A stretch of DNA of 10,696 nt from Scytalidium lignicola (lineage: Eukaryota > Ascomycota > Leotiomycetes), in contig NCSJ02000655.1 in NCBI GenBank assembly GCA_002812745.2, positions 1 through 10,696 of the forward strand, in the 5' to 3' direction. The notes beneath the pieces are model-generated. The model did no database searches, was not told the origin of the DNA, and worked only from the letters and a program-made list of their open reading frames with translations. Shown here in pieces: positions 1-7,825 of this stretch. The translations under genes and the position numbers were made by a program. Each line of letters begins with the position of its first letter. The stretch's first letter is position 1.

Positions 1-960
1 AAAAACAAAAAACCACTGCCATGAAGTATATTCACACTTCGACAACAGTAGTAAAGGGAAATTAAAAANGAAAATAGGTAACATGCTCTGTCTTGAACAC
101 GTTTGCCTCGAATATAAATAAAAAAAAGAAACTAGACAATACTGAGTATATCAGCGACAGCGTACTCAACCTCCTTAGTTAAAACAAAGAAATTAATTGA
201 AAGATTCATTCAGCTTCTCTCAAATAATTATAATTTAACTACTATTGTCAGGAGAAATATTACATTATATATTTCCAAATAAGAGGAATCTTTGATATCG
301 AGATTTACAGAGATATTGAATCATAAAAAAATTAATAAGGATATTCACTGAGTGTCCCTCATTTCTATCAAGAGTTCTCTGGATGAGATTACTTCGGTTT
401 TTCGGAATATTTTACTCCGATCAAACCTGGTTCCCTCGCTTAGGATACAGCTATATGATCACGTGATATGAAAATACCCATTTGTTTGGAGACTTGTAAT
501 GATTGCAATTCTTTGTGCAAGTCAACCACCTGCATCATACGAGATTTTTTTGGAGTTGAGAGTGGTTGATTCTTTGTACAGTGCGGTTGTCTCAACCCCG
601 TGATGTAAACAAAACTGCACGGCAATTGCGTGGTGACTTTGTTGCCGATGTTTTGGGTAGCAGAAGCCTCAAACAGCGGGAGCAAGCAAAGTGCCCACCG
701 AGCAAGGCAAGCTGAGGGGTTGCCGCGAAAGAGGGACAATAAGTTACCGTAAATGAACAGGAGACAGGGCTGGCAGGGAGACGGACCACACTCGAGGGAA
801 AGATGGGGGGGTTATTCGTCAGGAACATACAGTACATATTAATAGTACCACATTGATATGTACAGTACCTTTTCGTATTAATACCAGTATTATTGGGAAT
901 TACGATTTATACGTAATTAAAAAAAGGAGAGAGTACCATAAAATCGCGGCTGATGATTGC
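1..960. other. AT-rich intergenic sequence, no gene seen
   Basis: This stretch is strongly AT-rich, especially up to about 430 and again from 835 to 930. The open frames here are short and have no recognisable protein character. No tRNA, rRNA or transposase signature was seen. A 10-bp perfect palindrome with a CACGTG core lies at 458-467. TACAGTAC occurs at 828-835 and 861-868. An undetermined base lies at 69, just after an A run. It could be the flank of a gene outside the window or decayed repeat DNA; the sequence does not decide. Confidence 0.5.
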
Positions 961-1050
961 TAGATCTTCTCTTTTTTTTGCAATCACACTTGGGCTGACG
1001 GGGCGGCAGGAGGTTCCCAATCACACTACTCACCTCTCACATAACAGTTG

Positions 1051-1079
1051 CGCGCACACACGCACACACGCACATCCAC
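1051..1079. repeat. CA-rich microsatellite-like tract
   Basis: Alternating GCACACA-type sequence with interruptions by G. It is a short imperfect simple repeat in intergenic DNA with no apparent gene association. Confidence 0.6.
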
Positions 1080-1590
1080 AGTGGAAATTGACAGGCCCCA
1101 TAACTCCGGACGGCGAAAGCGATGGATAATCCATACAAGTACAGTATTTCCAGAGCAGGCGGGACAGGTGGTGCGTGTTTTGCCGCAGATCAANGGGGGG
1201 GGGTTTGGTTACTTGTAAACAAGGCGCGCATATGAGATAATGTGATTTTCAGCACAGTCAGTAACCAGAAGGCATTAGTCAAGAGGTCCTGGTTGCGTTG
1301 CTGCTGCTTGCAGCCAAATGCGATTTGCCTGGGCGACTCGGACAAGCGCAGTAGCTTCGCACGCTTCGACGGCGCCGGCACGGAGGTGGTTGGGCGGCTA
1401 AGTGGTACGGAGGACGTACGGTTGCTGGACCAGCAAGCTGTGGTCAGCCAAGCACGCACGCAGGCGGCCGGCCAAAAAAAACTCCTCTCAGATCAGACTG
1501 GCTGGGAAGTTGGCTGGAAGAACTACGGTAGACTTGCTGCTCATCTCTGCTCTGTTCTCTCTCCTGTCCTGTTTTCGCAGGCACGACGTG

Positions 1591-1610
1591 ACATAACATA
1601 ACATAACATA
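1591..1610. repeat. ACATA tandem repeat (4 copies), abutting a palindrome
   Basis: Four perfect copies of the 5-mer ACATA. The array runs directly into the 12-bp perfect palindrome TACAGTACTGTA at 1609-1620. Such 5-mer arrays usually arise by replication slippage; no function is implied. Confidence 0.8.
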
Positions 1611-1766
1611 CAGTACTGTAATTAGGAGAGAAAAGAGTAGTGAGAGACACAGACATAGAGAAGAGCGAAGTCGTGGAGCTGGCAAAGACGTGCGGCGGCG
1701 ATTGGCCGTGTCTAGAGCGTACATGTACGGTACTGTCTGTAGCTGCGGCGAAGGTAAAAGCGTGTG

Positions 1767-1830
1767 ATGGTTGCTGCTGGATGCTTGGTTGCTTGGTTGC
1801 TGGATGCTGGATGCTGGATGCTGGCTGCTG
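1767..1830. repeat. GCTGGAT/GCTTGGT minisatellite
   Basis: A degenerate tandem array. From 1801 there are three perfect copies of TGGATGC followed by a TGGCTGC variant. The preceding 1771-1800 has related TTGCTTGG units. It is intergenic, upstream of nhp6, and likely to vary in length between strains. Confidence 0.75.
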
Positions 1831-2029
1831 TGTGTTGTGTTGTGGGTGTGGACTGTGGGTGCGGGCGGCGTGCGGTCGCGGTCAGAGCAGCAGCAGCAGT
1901 CGAGGCGAAGGGGGAAGAAAGGGGGGGAAGAGAGGAGAGAGGCAGGAGGAAGGAGGCAGAACCNAAAAAAAAAGCCGTGGAGCAGCAGCCCCGTGTGTGT
2001 GGTGGTGGTGGTGGCCGTGGCCCATGGTC

Positions 2030-2869
2030 CCAAGGTCCCTCTCTTTCCTTGTTCCCCCCTCTCATAGTCTCATAGTGCCAAAGTGCCATAGTGCCATAGT
2101 GCCAGACCCGTAGTCCGCTCCGCTCGCTCGCTGCATAACACCTCGCTCTCACCCAAATTCCTCTCCTACTGCTCTTCACCACCAAAACCTTCCACAGCAA
2201 AAAGGTCACTTTTGCCAGTACGTGCTTGCTTCCCATACAAATCCCCAAAGGCCAGGCCAGTCGCTTGGCCCACGCTCCTCCGTCCTGACCGCGCGGCGCA
2301 TTTATTGGATCGTCTAGCCCAGCAGAACGCGTCCAAAGTGCCGCTGCCAGCGCTTCTCCAGCTCGTCATTTGCCTGCTGGGCTGAAGCTCGTCGGCGCGT
2401 CGTTGCTATCGCGATTTCCATCTGATTTTATCGTTGATCGTTTTTGCGACTCGTCCAACTGACTTGAAGACCCGGGTTATAGGCCAACCATCAAAACACA
2501 CCCCTTTTTACCCAAAACACGGGCTTTTTTAATGTGAGTGCAATCGCTTTTTCTTGCTTCTTTCATTCTTGTCATTTCGCGATCGCGATGGTTGTGCTCG
2601 ACTTTTGCGACCGGCAACCGGCCACCGGGCGCAACTCCCACCACGCTCTACTCTCGCAGCTCCACCCACGACAACACCAGTCGCGTTTCCCACCGCCGTC
2701 AACTAGACCGTGCCAGCAACGCTTTTCCATCCGCGCAACCACCACCACCACCATCGTCGCCGCCATTGCTCATTGTCCCTTGACGGTCGCGTTAGTTGTT
2801 TGCATACCCTTTTACTGACAAGTCCACCTTTTTTCCCAATCCAGATCCTCCCTCCTACACACATCCATC
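2030..2869 (+). promoter_or_regulatory. nhp6 promoter and 5' leader with a probable leader intron (2534-2844)
   Basis: The sequence from about 2030 to 2531 contains no ATG on the + strand, although it is some 500 bp long, and it holds CT-rich tracts (2036-2064 and 2140-2180) of the kind found at fungal core promoters. A candidate intron runs from a GTGAGT donor at 2534 to a CCAG acceptor ending at 2844 (311 bp), with a TACTGAC branch site at 2813-2819, 25-31 nt before the exon. After splicing, only 25 nt separate the junction from the nhp6 ATG. An ATG-TGA start-stop pair spans the donor at 2532-2537 and is destroyed by splicing. The transcription start itself is not visible. Confidence 0.65.
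2062..2104. repeat. CATAGTGC tandem repeat
   Basis: Imperfect copies of an 8-9 bp unit CATAGTGC, with CATAGTCT and AAAGTGC variants, lie just upstream of or within the presumed nhp6 transcribed leader. It looks like a slippage-type minisatellite. Its closeness to the start of the nhp6 leader could affect promoter spacing, but that is inference. Confidence 0.75.
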
Positions 2870-3391
2870 ATGCCTAAGGAGAAGACTACCAAGCGCGCCA
2901 CCAAGGGCCGCACCGAGAAGAAGAAGAAGGGTATGTGTTTTCTCAGCCGGTCAATTGACCTCGTTGCTATCTTTCCTGCTAACCTCCCAACACAGATCCT
3001 AACGCGCCCAAGCGTGGCTTGTCTGCCTACATGTTCTTCGCCAACGAGCAGCGTGACAATGTCCGTGATGAGAATCCCGGCATCAGCTTTGGTAAGTCCC
3101 CACCGCGCGTGGTCCCTGAAGATTTTGCAATCTAACATGGAGGTAATAGGCCAGGTTGGCAAGGTCCTCGGCGAGAGATGGAAGGCATTGAACGACAAGC
3201 AACGTGCTCCATATGAGGCTAAGGCTGCGGCCGACAAGAAGCGCTATGAGACCGAGAAGGCCTCATACAATGTATGTTCCCCAGAGGAAAATCAATCATG
3301 ATTTGACTCTGCTGCGTCGCAATTTTTTTCATACCAGGATGCTAATGAATAGCTTGCACAGGCTGAGGGCGAAGAGGAGGAGTCTTCTTGA
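2870..3391 (+). CDS. nhp6: NHP6-type non-histone chromosomal protein (single HMG box)
   Basis: Small abundant nuclear protein that binds the DNA minor groove without sequence specificity and bends it; in yeast, Nhp6 assists the FACT histone chaperone and promoter assembly. The coding exons are 2870-2930, 2996-3091, 3150-3271 and 3362-3391. The introns of 65, 58 and 90 bp have GTATGT, GTAAGT and GTATGT donors and TGCTAAC, CTAAC and TGCTAAT branch sites. The joined product has 102 residues, the usual fungal length. Residues 1-20 are a Lys/Arg-rich arm; the HMG box starts at [15 protein letters not shown] (21-35) and runs to about 93; residues 94-102 are a short acidic tail (AEGEEEESS). Met33 and Phe52 correspond to the intercalating Met29 and Phe48 of yeast Nhp6A. 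The start has A at -3 and no competing upstream ATG after leader splicing. All key residues are present, so I expect it to be functional. Confidence 0.96.
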
Positions 3392-4460
3392 AGGATTTCT
3401 GGCGTTTACTGCTATGGCTCACATATTATCAATACACGTTCTCGACACTAGTTAGTCCTGGGCAGTCGCTAATGAGTGCTGGGCTTCCATGAGAACGTGC
3501 CGTAATGAGCGTAATGGGGTATTTCTCTCTGAATTTCATCGGGCCGGGGGGTGTTGCTTTTGCGCTGGGACACGGGACAAATTCTTGGTGCTTATTTCCA
3601 TTTGTTTTGTTTTTGCTCTGGAGGATAAACGTTGCTATGGCTCTACCTGATGGGACCTCTTTGATCACAGGGTTGATCAACCCCCCCAAAGATGCGCGCT
3701 TTCCTCGCCCCTGATTCTGCTTTGACGGATCTGTCACTGCAAATCACCAATGCGTGTAACGATAAATAATCCTTCTTTGTATTCTAAGCTCTTACCTGCG
3801 CCACCAACAATTCATCCTGGGATATGTAGCAAGTGAAAGAGCAATGCATTGCTTCAAAGTATCTCTTGGATTTCCAGTCTGCATTTTGATTGACCATGGC
3901 CGAGTCCATTACTTAGAGAGAGCAGGAGATACTCGAGCTTGTCGAGATGGTTGCACCATTTATTATTGCCTTGCTGCCTAAGACTCCTTGTTCTCGACGC
4001 GTTTCGATCAGTAACAGTCGCGTCAAAAAACCAAAGCCCCTCCTCCACCTTCAACCTTGCATCAAAAACCCAAAAGGTATTTGGAAAAAAAATCTCCGTT
4101 TCTCTATTCCTCTTGTCATCTGTTGCAAATTTCTGGAAGAGCTGGTATCTGTGCGGATGCTAAAAGCTTTCTGTACAAATTACAGAATGCTGTTCTGTCG
4201 ATAGTTACTTTGCGAGCAGGATCCCCCATGTCGTCATCGGGCAAAGCGGCTCTGTCAAAAAGAAGCAACAATGATTATCACAAAACGCAACTCAATGGCT
4301 CAAAATGGAGATTTTCTTATATCTATGAAAAGAAGACCAAAGGTATATTGCTTCACTATGCATTGCCCAAATTAGATATCTCATTTGTGAGAGGACAGAG
4401 CAGGTGCGGGCAGCCCAACGCGCGGTCCTATTGTTATTGTTGGTAATACCAATCTATTCC
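3392..4460. other. nhp6 3' flank and intergenic sequence before the next gene
   Basis: No convincing gene. The first 350-400 bp are probably the nhp6 3' untranslated region; GATAAATAAT at 3761-3770 is a plausible 3'-end processing element. A 14-bp perfect palindrome lies at 3670-3683. Open frames within 3854-4446 lack recognisable domains. One of them, with an ATG at 4228 (good frame to 4446), could in principle be a first exon joined to the next gene through a 44-bp intron at 4443-4486 (GTAATA donor, TCCAG acceptor, frame-compatible). Its amino-acid content is not persuasive and I leave it uncalled. Confidence 0.4.
3670..3683. repeat. 14-bp perfect palindrome in the nhp6 3' flank
   Basis: GGGTTGATCAACCC is fully self-complementary and is followed by a C run. 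In RNA it could form only a very tight hairpin, so a protein-binding site or chance are as likely as a structural role. Confidence 0.6.
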
Positions 4461-5052
4461 ATTTCCTTCTCTTCTCCTAAATCCAGTGATCAATCACCCT
4501 CATCCATATCCGGGCCATCCCCGCGAAATGCTCTTCGTTGTCTCCAAGAATCAGAATGGCTATTGGTAGCAGCCTCTTCCCAACTCCACTACAACCACCA
4601 CTTTCGTTCTGCCTTTCTCTCCCTTGACAATCCAATCCATCTCTTTCATCATCAGCAGTCGCTCACAGCTCTGTGCGATTCGCTTGTTGCTGTTGTTTTG
4701 AAATGCATGCCATTTAAATGTCGGTATCGTGGCATGATCTGTCTCCACACAAATTGGGGTTCCCGCGGGGTGGTTCGTCCTAGCATGCACGACTTCGGTA
4801 GTTGCATGACAGAGGAGCTTCGCATTGGAAGTCAGACTCTTCTTGTGCGGTGACGCTGCGGCTTCTTTCCAAGGCATGACACGTCAGACTCTGGACGTCT
4901 GTCTCCATTTACATCGGATTGCTCAGTCTATAGAATCTCGGTCGAGACTCGTTCTGGAGGAGCAGTTCCATCGTAACGTCTCCTTCAGAACCTCGAAGTT
5001 CATAGCCTCATTTAATTCCCAAATGCTTCCTCCAGAAGGCCCCTTAACCTAA
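4461..5052 (+). pseudogene. Frame-broken or unusually spliced 5' part of the unknown fungal gene at 5060-7255
   Basis: This segment reads like protein but in two frames. From about 4461 to 4853 (frame of 4461) it encodes a helical, mixed-charge stretch including FKCRYRGMICLHTNWGSR and MHDFGSCMTEELRIGSQTL. From 4810 to 5049 the frame one base later continues with TLDVCLHLHRIAQSIESRSR and LEEQFHRNVSFRTSKF, then meets TAA at 5050-5052. The sequence from 5060 on uses yet another frame. Both steps go in the same direction (+1). No ATG occurs in the first frame between 4329 and 4707; the most natural start by composition is an ATT at 4461. The first step may be explained by a 52-bp repeat-bounded insertion or by a 43-bp intron (4831-4873 or 4845-4887), and the second by an intron such as 4973-5096 or by a one-base error near 5048-5052. 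I cannot tell a decayed 5' end from sequencing error or short introns. Confidence 0.5.
4831..4892 (+). repeat. 10-bp direct repeat bounding a 52-bp step
   Basis: GTCAGACTCT occurs at 4831-4840 and again at 4883-4892, 52 bp apart. Because 52 is one more than a multiple of three, removing one repeat plus the intervening 42 bp brings the upstream and downstream coding frames together (reading EELRIGSQTLDVCLHLHR). This fits a short insertion or tandem duplication in an exon, or a young intron; the sequence alone does not say which. Confidence 0.7.
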
Positions 5053-5059
5053 TGTCTGC

Positions 5060-7255
5060 ATGGAGTCTGGGTGCTGGTGGGAGGCCCAACGAGCAGACTC
5101 AGTCGCCAGAAATCTCTATCATATCCGCATTGCCCTAGATCGCGAGTTCTTCGAGCATACGACGGCATTGCTGAGGGAAGTTGAAGCGACAAGCAGACTG
5201 CTACGAGACCTCTATGATCTATTCCCTATCTACCAGACGCGCGTGACTATCCTCACGTACTATCTCCAAGTGCTTTTACCATGCCTTCAAAAGACCCTGA
5301 GGGACATGAGGGTGTACGTCGACAACCAAGGGCTCGAACCTATACGGCGATGGACTCTCATGACCGAGCGACTGGAGGAGCAAGGAGGAATGACCATCAT
5401 ACAGCGGTTCCTCATGTACAACGAGTTCCTCGTTCAGCTGGTTCGGTTACTAAGCAGGTGTGTGCTGTGTGTGGAGGGACTTCGACACTGATTGGATGCC
5501 TTCTAACACCCCTCTTCAGGTCACCATTATTTGATCCAACGTCCTTGGAGCTGCTCCGGATCAGGATCTTACGCCTCAGACAACTGCGAGGCATCCCAGG
5601 TACGCGTCTCGATTAAGTTTGCTCTGGTGGAGAGCGTTTTATGAGATCTGATAACATGGATGTCTCACTTACAACGTTTGATCCAGCGCCCCCGATCGCA
5701 TTGCGGAGTCCCATAGCGGCGGTTCCACAAGCGCCGTTAGACAACGAGGTTGACAACCCCAGTTTTCCCCCCATGTAGTCTGCTAGTTAATCTAACTTTC
5801 AAATTCCAGCAACGTCATTGGGCAGAAAAGATATTTGAGGATACCCCAAAGTCTGTTACAGGCCTCAGGCATCGACGAGAGTGAGTTGCTAATGTGCCTG
5901 ATGTGCTTTCTGGCTTGTTAAACGACGATTCTGCCTCGTTTGACTAAACTAGAAGAGATTGGATAATAGGCGCACTAACTCCAAGCTTTATAGGTCAAAA
6001 TGCTTTGGTCCTTCGATGTTGGATATCAACCTAGGCGTTACGTCCCAATCAGTTGTTCTCTTTAAACTGTGAGTGTGCAAACATTTAAGTCACGATGGAC
6101 CTCTACTAAATATGGCAGGCCTTTTGATAAAAACCATTTATCGGTAACAATATACTTACAATCAGACACCCCGGATGTCACAAGGGTGCTCTGCCGATGG
6201 ATGGATTCACAATTAAATCCTAGGTATTCTTGCTATGGCGTTAACGAGTTATGTATCAGACGAAAGGGTGCGTCCCTGCAACTCAGAAGATGGTCTAGCC
6301 ACAATGAACATCCTACTTGCTGGACAGCACTATTCTTCAAAACCTGGGAAAGTAAGTAACAATATATCCTTCTCTCACTGTAAGCTCTTACATACCGACG
6401 GACTAATATCATCTACCAGAAATGGTCTTATTCCATTGCGCATTCGTAGCATTAAAATTTCGCTGTCCGTTCACTCGTATTATGCATCCAGAGGATTTCG
6501 CTTTGAGTGGAGAGACTAGATTATTCCAAGGGTATGTATCTTCAATATCACCTCTCCGCTACGAGTCACTGGATCTAGTACTGACAGAGCAAAACTACTA
6601 GGAGAATCATTGATGATGGCTATGAACATAGTCTAGCTGTCTATCAGGAAGAGAAAAGTGGTGGACTTCGACTTCATGCTGCTGTTTGGTCAGGCGAGCT
6701 GAAAAAATGTCCTGTATGGACGGCTTTTGGTAAGTTTTTTGTTGNTTTTTTGTTGTTTTTTGTTTCTTGTCGCACATAAATCCTTCTTACTAAGGAAACT
6801 AAGCGCTTGTTGATGTCAGATCAATTTGATACTTCCCTGATATTTATTCTACTAGTCTTGATACAGAAAGCTTCTAACTTGGAACAGTCACTCATCAATC
6901 AACCTCCCCACAATGGATAGTACGACGCAGCAAACACCGCATATGGCTGAAGGAAATCTACCCACATGTGTTCTGCAAAGACTATAAGAAGAAACACCAG
7001 CTTAAAAAGCATGGCGAATTTGAGATTTACTTTTGTGAAGCACGCGGTACGCTTTCATGTCTCCCACCTTCTTCATCTTCCTTGGAGTCGGAGTATTTGA
7101 TGGTGCATACATATGCGTGTTCCGTTGAATATGGAATTTTAAAGCCCTGTGCTGACTTATTGCCTTTGCAACCAGCTGCCGACGCATTTGAGGATGTTTT
7201 TCGAGAACCTTCAGAAACCGGCTCTATTATAGAAGCCAACGGCGCTGGCGGCTAA
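5060..7255 (+). CDS. Conserved-looking fungal protein of unknown function, ten exons (5' end uncertain)
   Basis: The exons are 5060-5457, 5520-5599, 5687-5748, 5810-5880, 5994-6068, 6119-6351, 6420-6531, 6602-6729, 6888-7046 and 7176-7255. They join without a frame error into 465 residues ending in TAA. All introns are GT-AG and most show CTAAC, CTAAT or CTGAC branch sites. Residues 1-170 are helical (LDREFFEHTTALLREVEAT near 26-44), then a Pro/Ala-rich linker. Residues 190-440 are a mixed domain with QRHWAEKIF, CFGP, KNHLSVTIYL, CRWMD, LRRWSS, FFKTWEKMVLFHC and HRIWLKEIYPHVFCKDY; the pattern of alternating strands resembles a beta-rich, possibly PH-like fold, which is inference. No signal peptide or membrane segment is visible. 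The pattern agrees with my memory of an uncharacterised eurotiomycete family. The third intron (5749-5809) has a weak GTTGAC donor. The chosen ATG at 5060 is only the first in this frame; the true protein probably began further upstream. Confidence 0.72.
7047..7175 (+). other. Last intron of the unknown gene, in-frame and stop-free
   Basis: The donor is GTACGC, the branch site CTGAC is at 7152-7156 and the acceptor is AACCAG. Its 129 bp are 43 codons without a stop, so both spliced and unspliced transcripts keep the frame to the stop at 7253-7255. I prefer splicing because it joins FEIYFCEAR directly to AADAFEDVF, a smooth continuation, while the intron translates to a Ser- and Pro-rich tract unlike its surroundings. 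Confidence 0.6.
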
Positions 7256-7825
7256 ACCCGACATCATGTTTTAACCAAAACTGGGTATTGGATGGTAATT
7301 AATCCCAGAAACAGCCACTCACATCTAGGAAAATATATACGGATTTACAGCAGGAGGGTATTTGTTTTCTACGAACCTATAGGATATTTACGACTTGCAT
7401 GTTCTTGCATCTATTACTTCTTTTCATTTAAGAGGAAATCAATGACGGTCCGGCCTGAGCGATTTTGTTTTATATACTTTATTCGGTTGTGCGTTTCTGT
7501 TGCTCTTCACCTGATGAGGAGTCCAGCCTGAGATTTATGATTTATGACTTATGATTTTTTACGAAGAAAGGAATACTTGTATTTATTTCTGCTCTTACAG
7601 ATTGATACTTTATATGAATCTAATAATATATGGCTGGCCATGTCAGACGTTCCTACCAAGACTATTGGTCTTGTCCTCGGGTGTGATCTGAATACCGTCA
7701 ATAAGAACAGTATATACCCATTACTTCATAACATCACACAGCAGAAGAATGGGGTAGATTGAGGTACTCGTACAAATTTATATAGTGGTGTATACAATAT
7801 TATCCTTATCTATCCCTAGGAAATC
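7256..7825. other. AT-rich convergent intergenic region
   Basis: This is the space between the 3' ends of the + strand unknown gene and the - strand amidoligase gene. It presumably holds both 3' untranslated regions. Open frames at 7292-7531 and 7544-7762 are AT-driven and have no recognisable protein character. A short tandem of TTATGA-type units lies at 7532-7556. Confidence 0.5.
7532..7556. repeat. TTATGA short tandem repeat
   Basis: Three to four imperfect copies of a 7-mer around TTTATGA (one carries ACTTATGA) in the AT-rich convergent intergenic region. Probably a slippage product. Confidence 0.55.

Larger units (their letters stand above)
961..2029. other. Intergenic region with simple repeats, upstream of nhp6
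   Basis: This is a GC-richer stretch than the one before it, with many short low-complexity tracts: CA-rich at 1051-1079, an ACATA array at 1591-1610, a TGGATGC-type array at 1767-1830 and purine-rich sequence at 1895-1960. Open frames on both strands (for example 1242-1601 +) have repetitive, Cys- or Ser-rich translations and no recognised domain, so I do not call genes. A CGATTGG element at 1699-1705 fits the reverse of the CCAAT box bound by the fungal HAP complex. It is about 800 bp from the presumed nhp6 leader, so its relevance is uncertain. Confidence 0.45.

Noticed and set aside
1..430. Degraded transposon or mutated repeat
   Set aside because: The AT bias suggested this, but no transposase remnant, terminal repeat or target duplication could be seen.
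1242..1601. 119-codon + strand open frame
   Set aside because: The translation has no recognisable domain and runs across the ACATA repeat, and frames of similar length exist on the other strand of the same GC-richer stretch.
1488..2248. Overlapping long frames on both strands (up to 181 codons)
   Set aside because: They are Thr/Pro/Ser or Gly/Trp/Val-rich translations of simple repeats and contain an undetermined base; they look like low-complexity artefacts.
2534..2818. Two + strand frames over the nhp6 leader intron
   Set aside because: They begin at non-ATG codons, are His/Pro/Thr-rich from ACC-type repeats, and fall inside a well-formed intron with GTGAGT donor, TACTGAC branch and CCAG acceptor.
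2812..3237. 141-codon - strand frame antisense to nhp6
   Set aside because: It is the shadow of the HMG-box exons and introns; the + strand reading is a clear NHP6 protein.
4228..4442. Possible first exon of the unknown gene, with ATG at 4228 and a 44-bp intron at 4443-4486
   Set aside because: The frame and splice sites fit, but the peptide looks like chance translation, the intron is very short and the branch-like CTAAA is only a few bases from the acceptor. Kept as a possibility only.
4560..4877. 105-codon - strand frame
   Set aside because: It is antisense to the coding-like 5' part of the unknown gene, and the + strand translation looks more like a real protein.
7292..7762. Two + strand frames between the converging genes
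   Set aside because: They are AT-rich and Tyr/Phe/Ile-heavy, as expected of random AT-rich sequence, with no recognisable motif.
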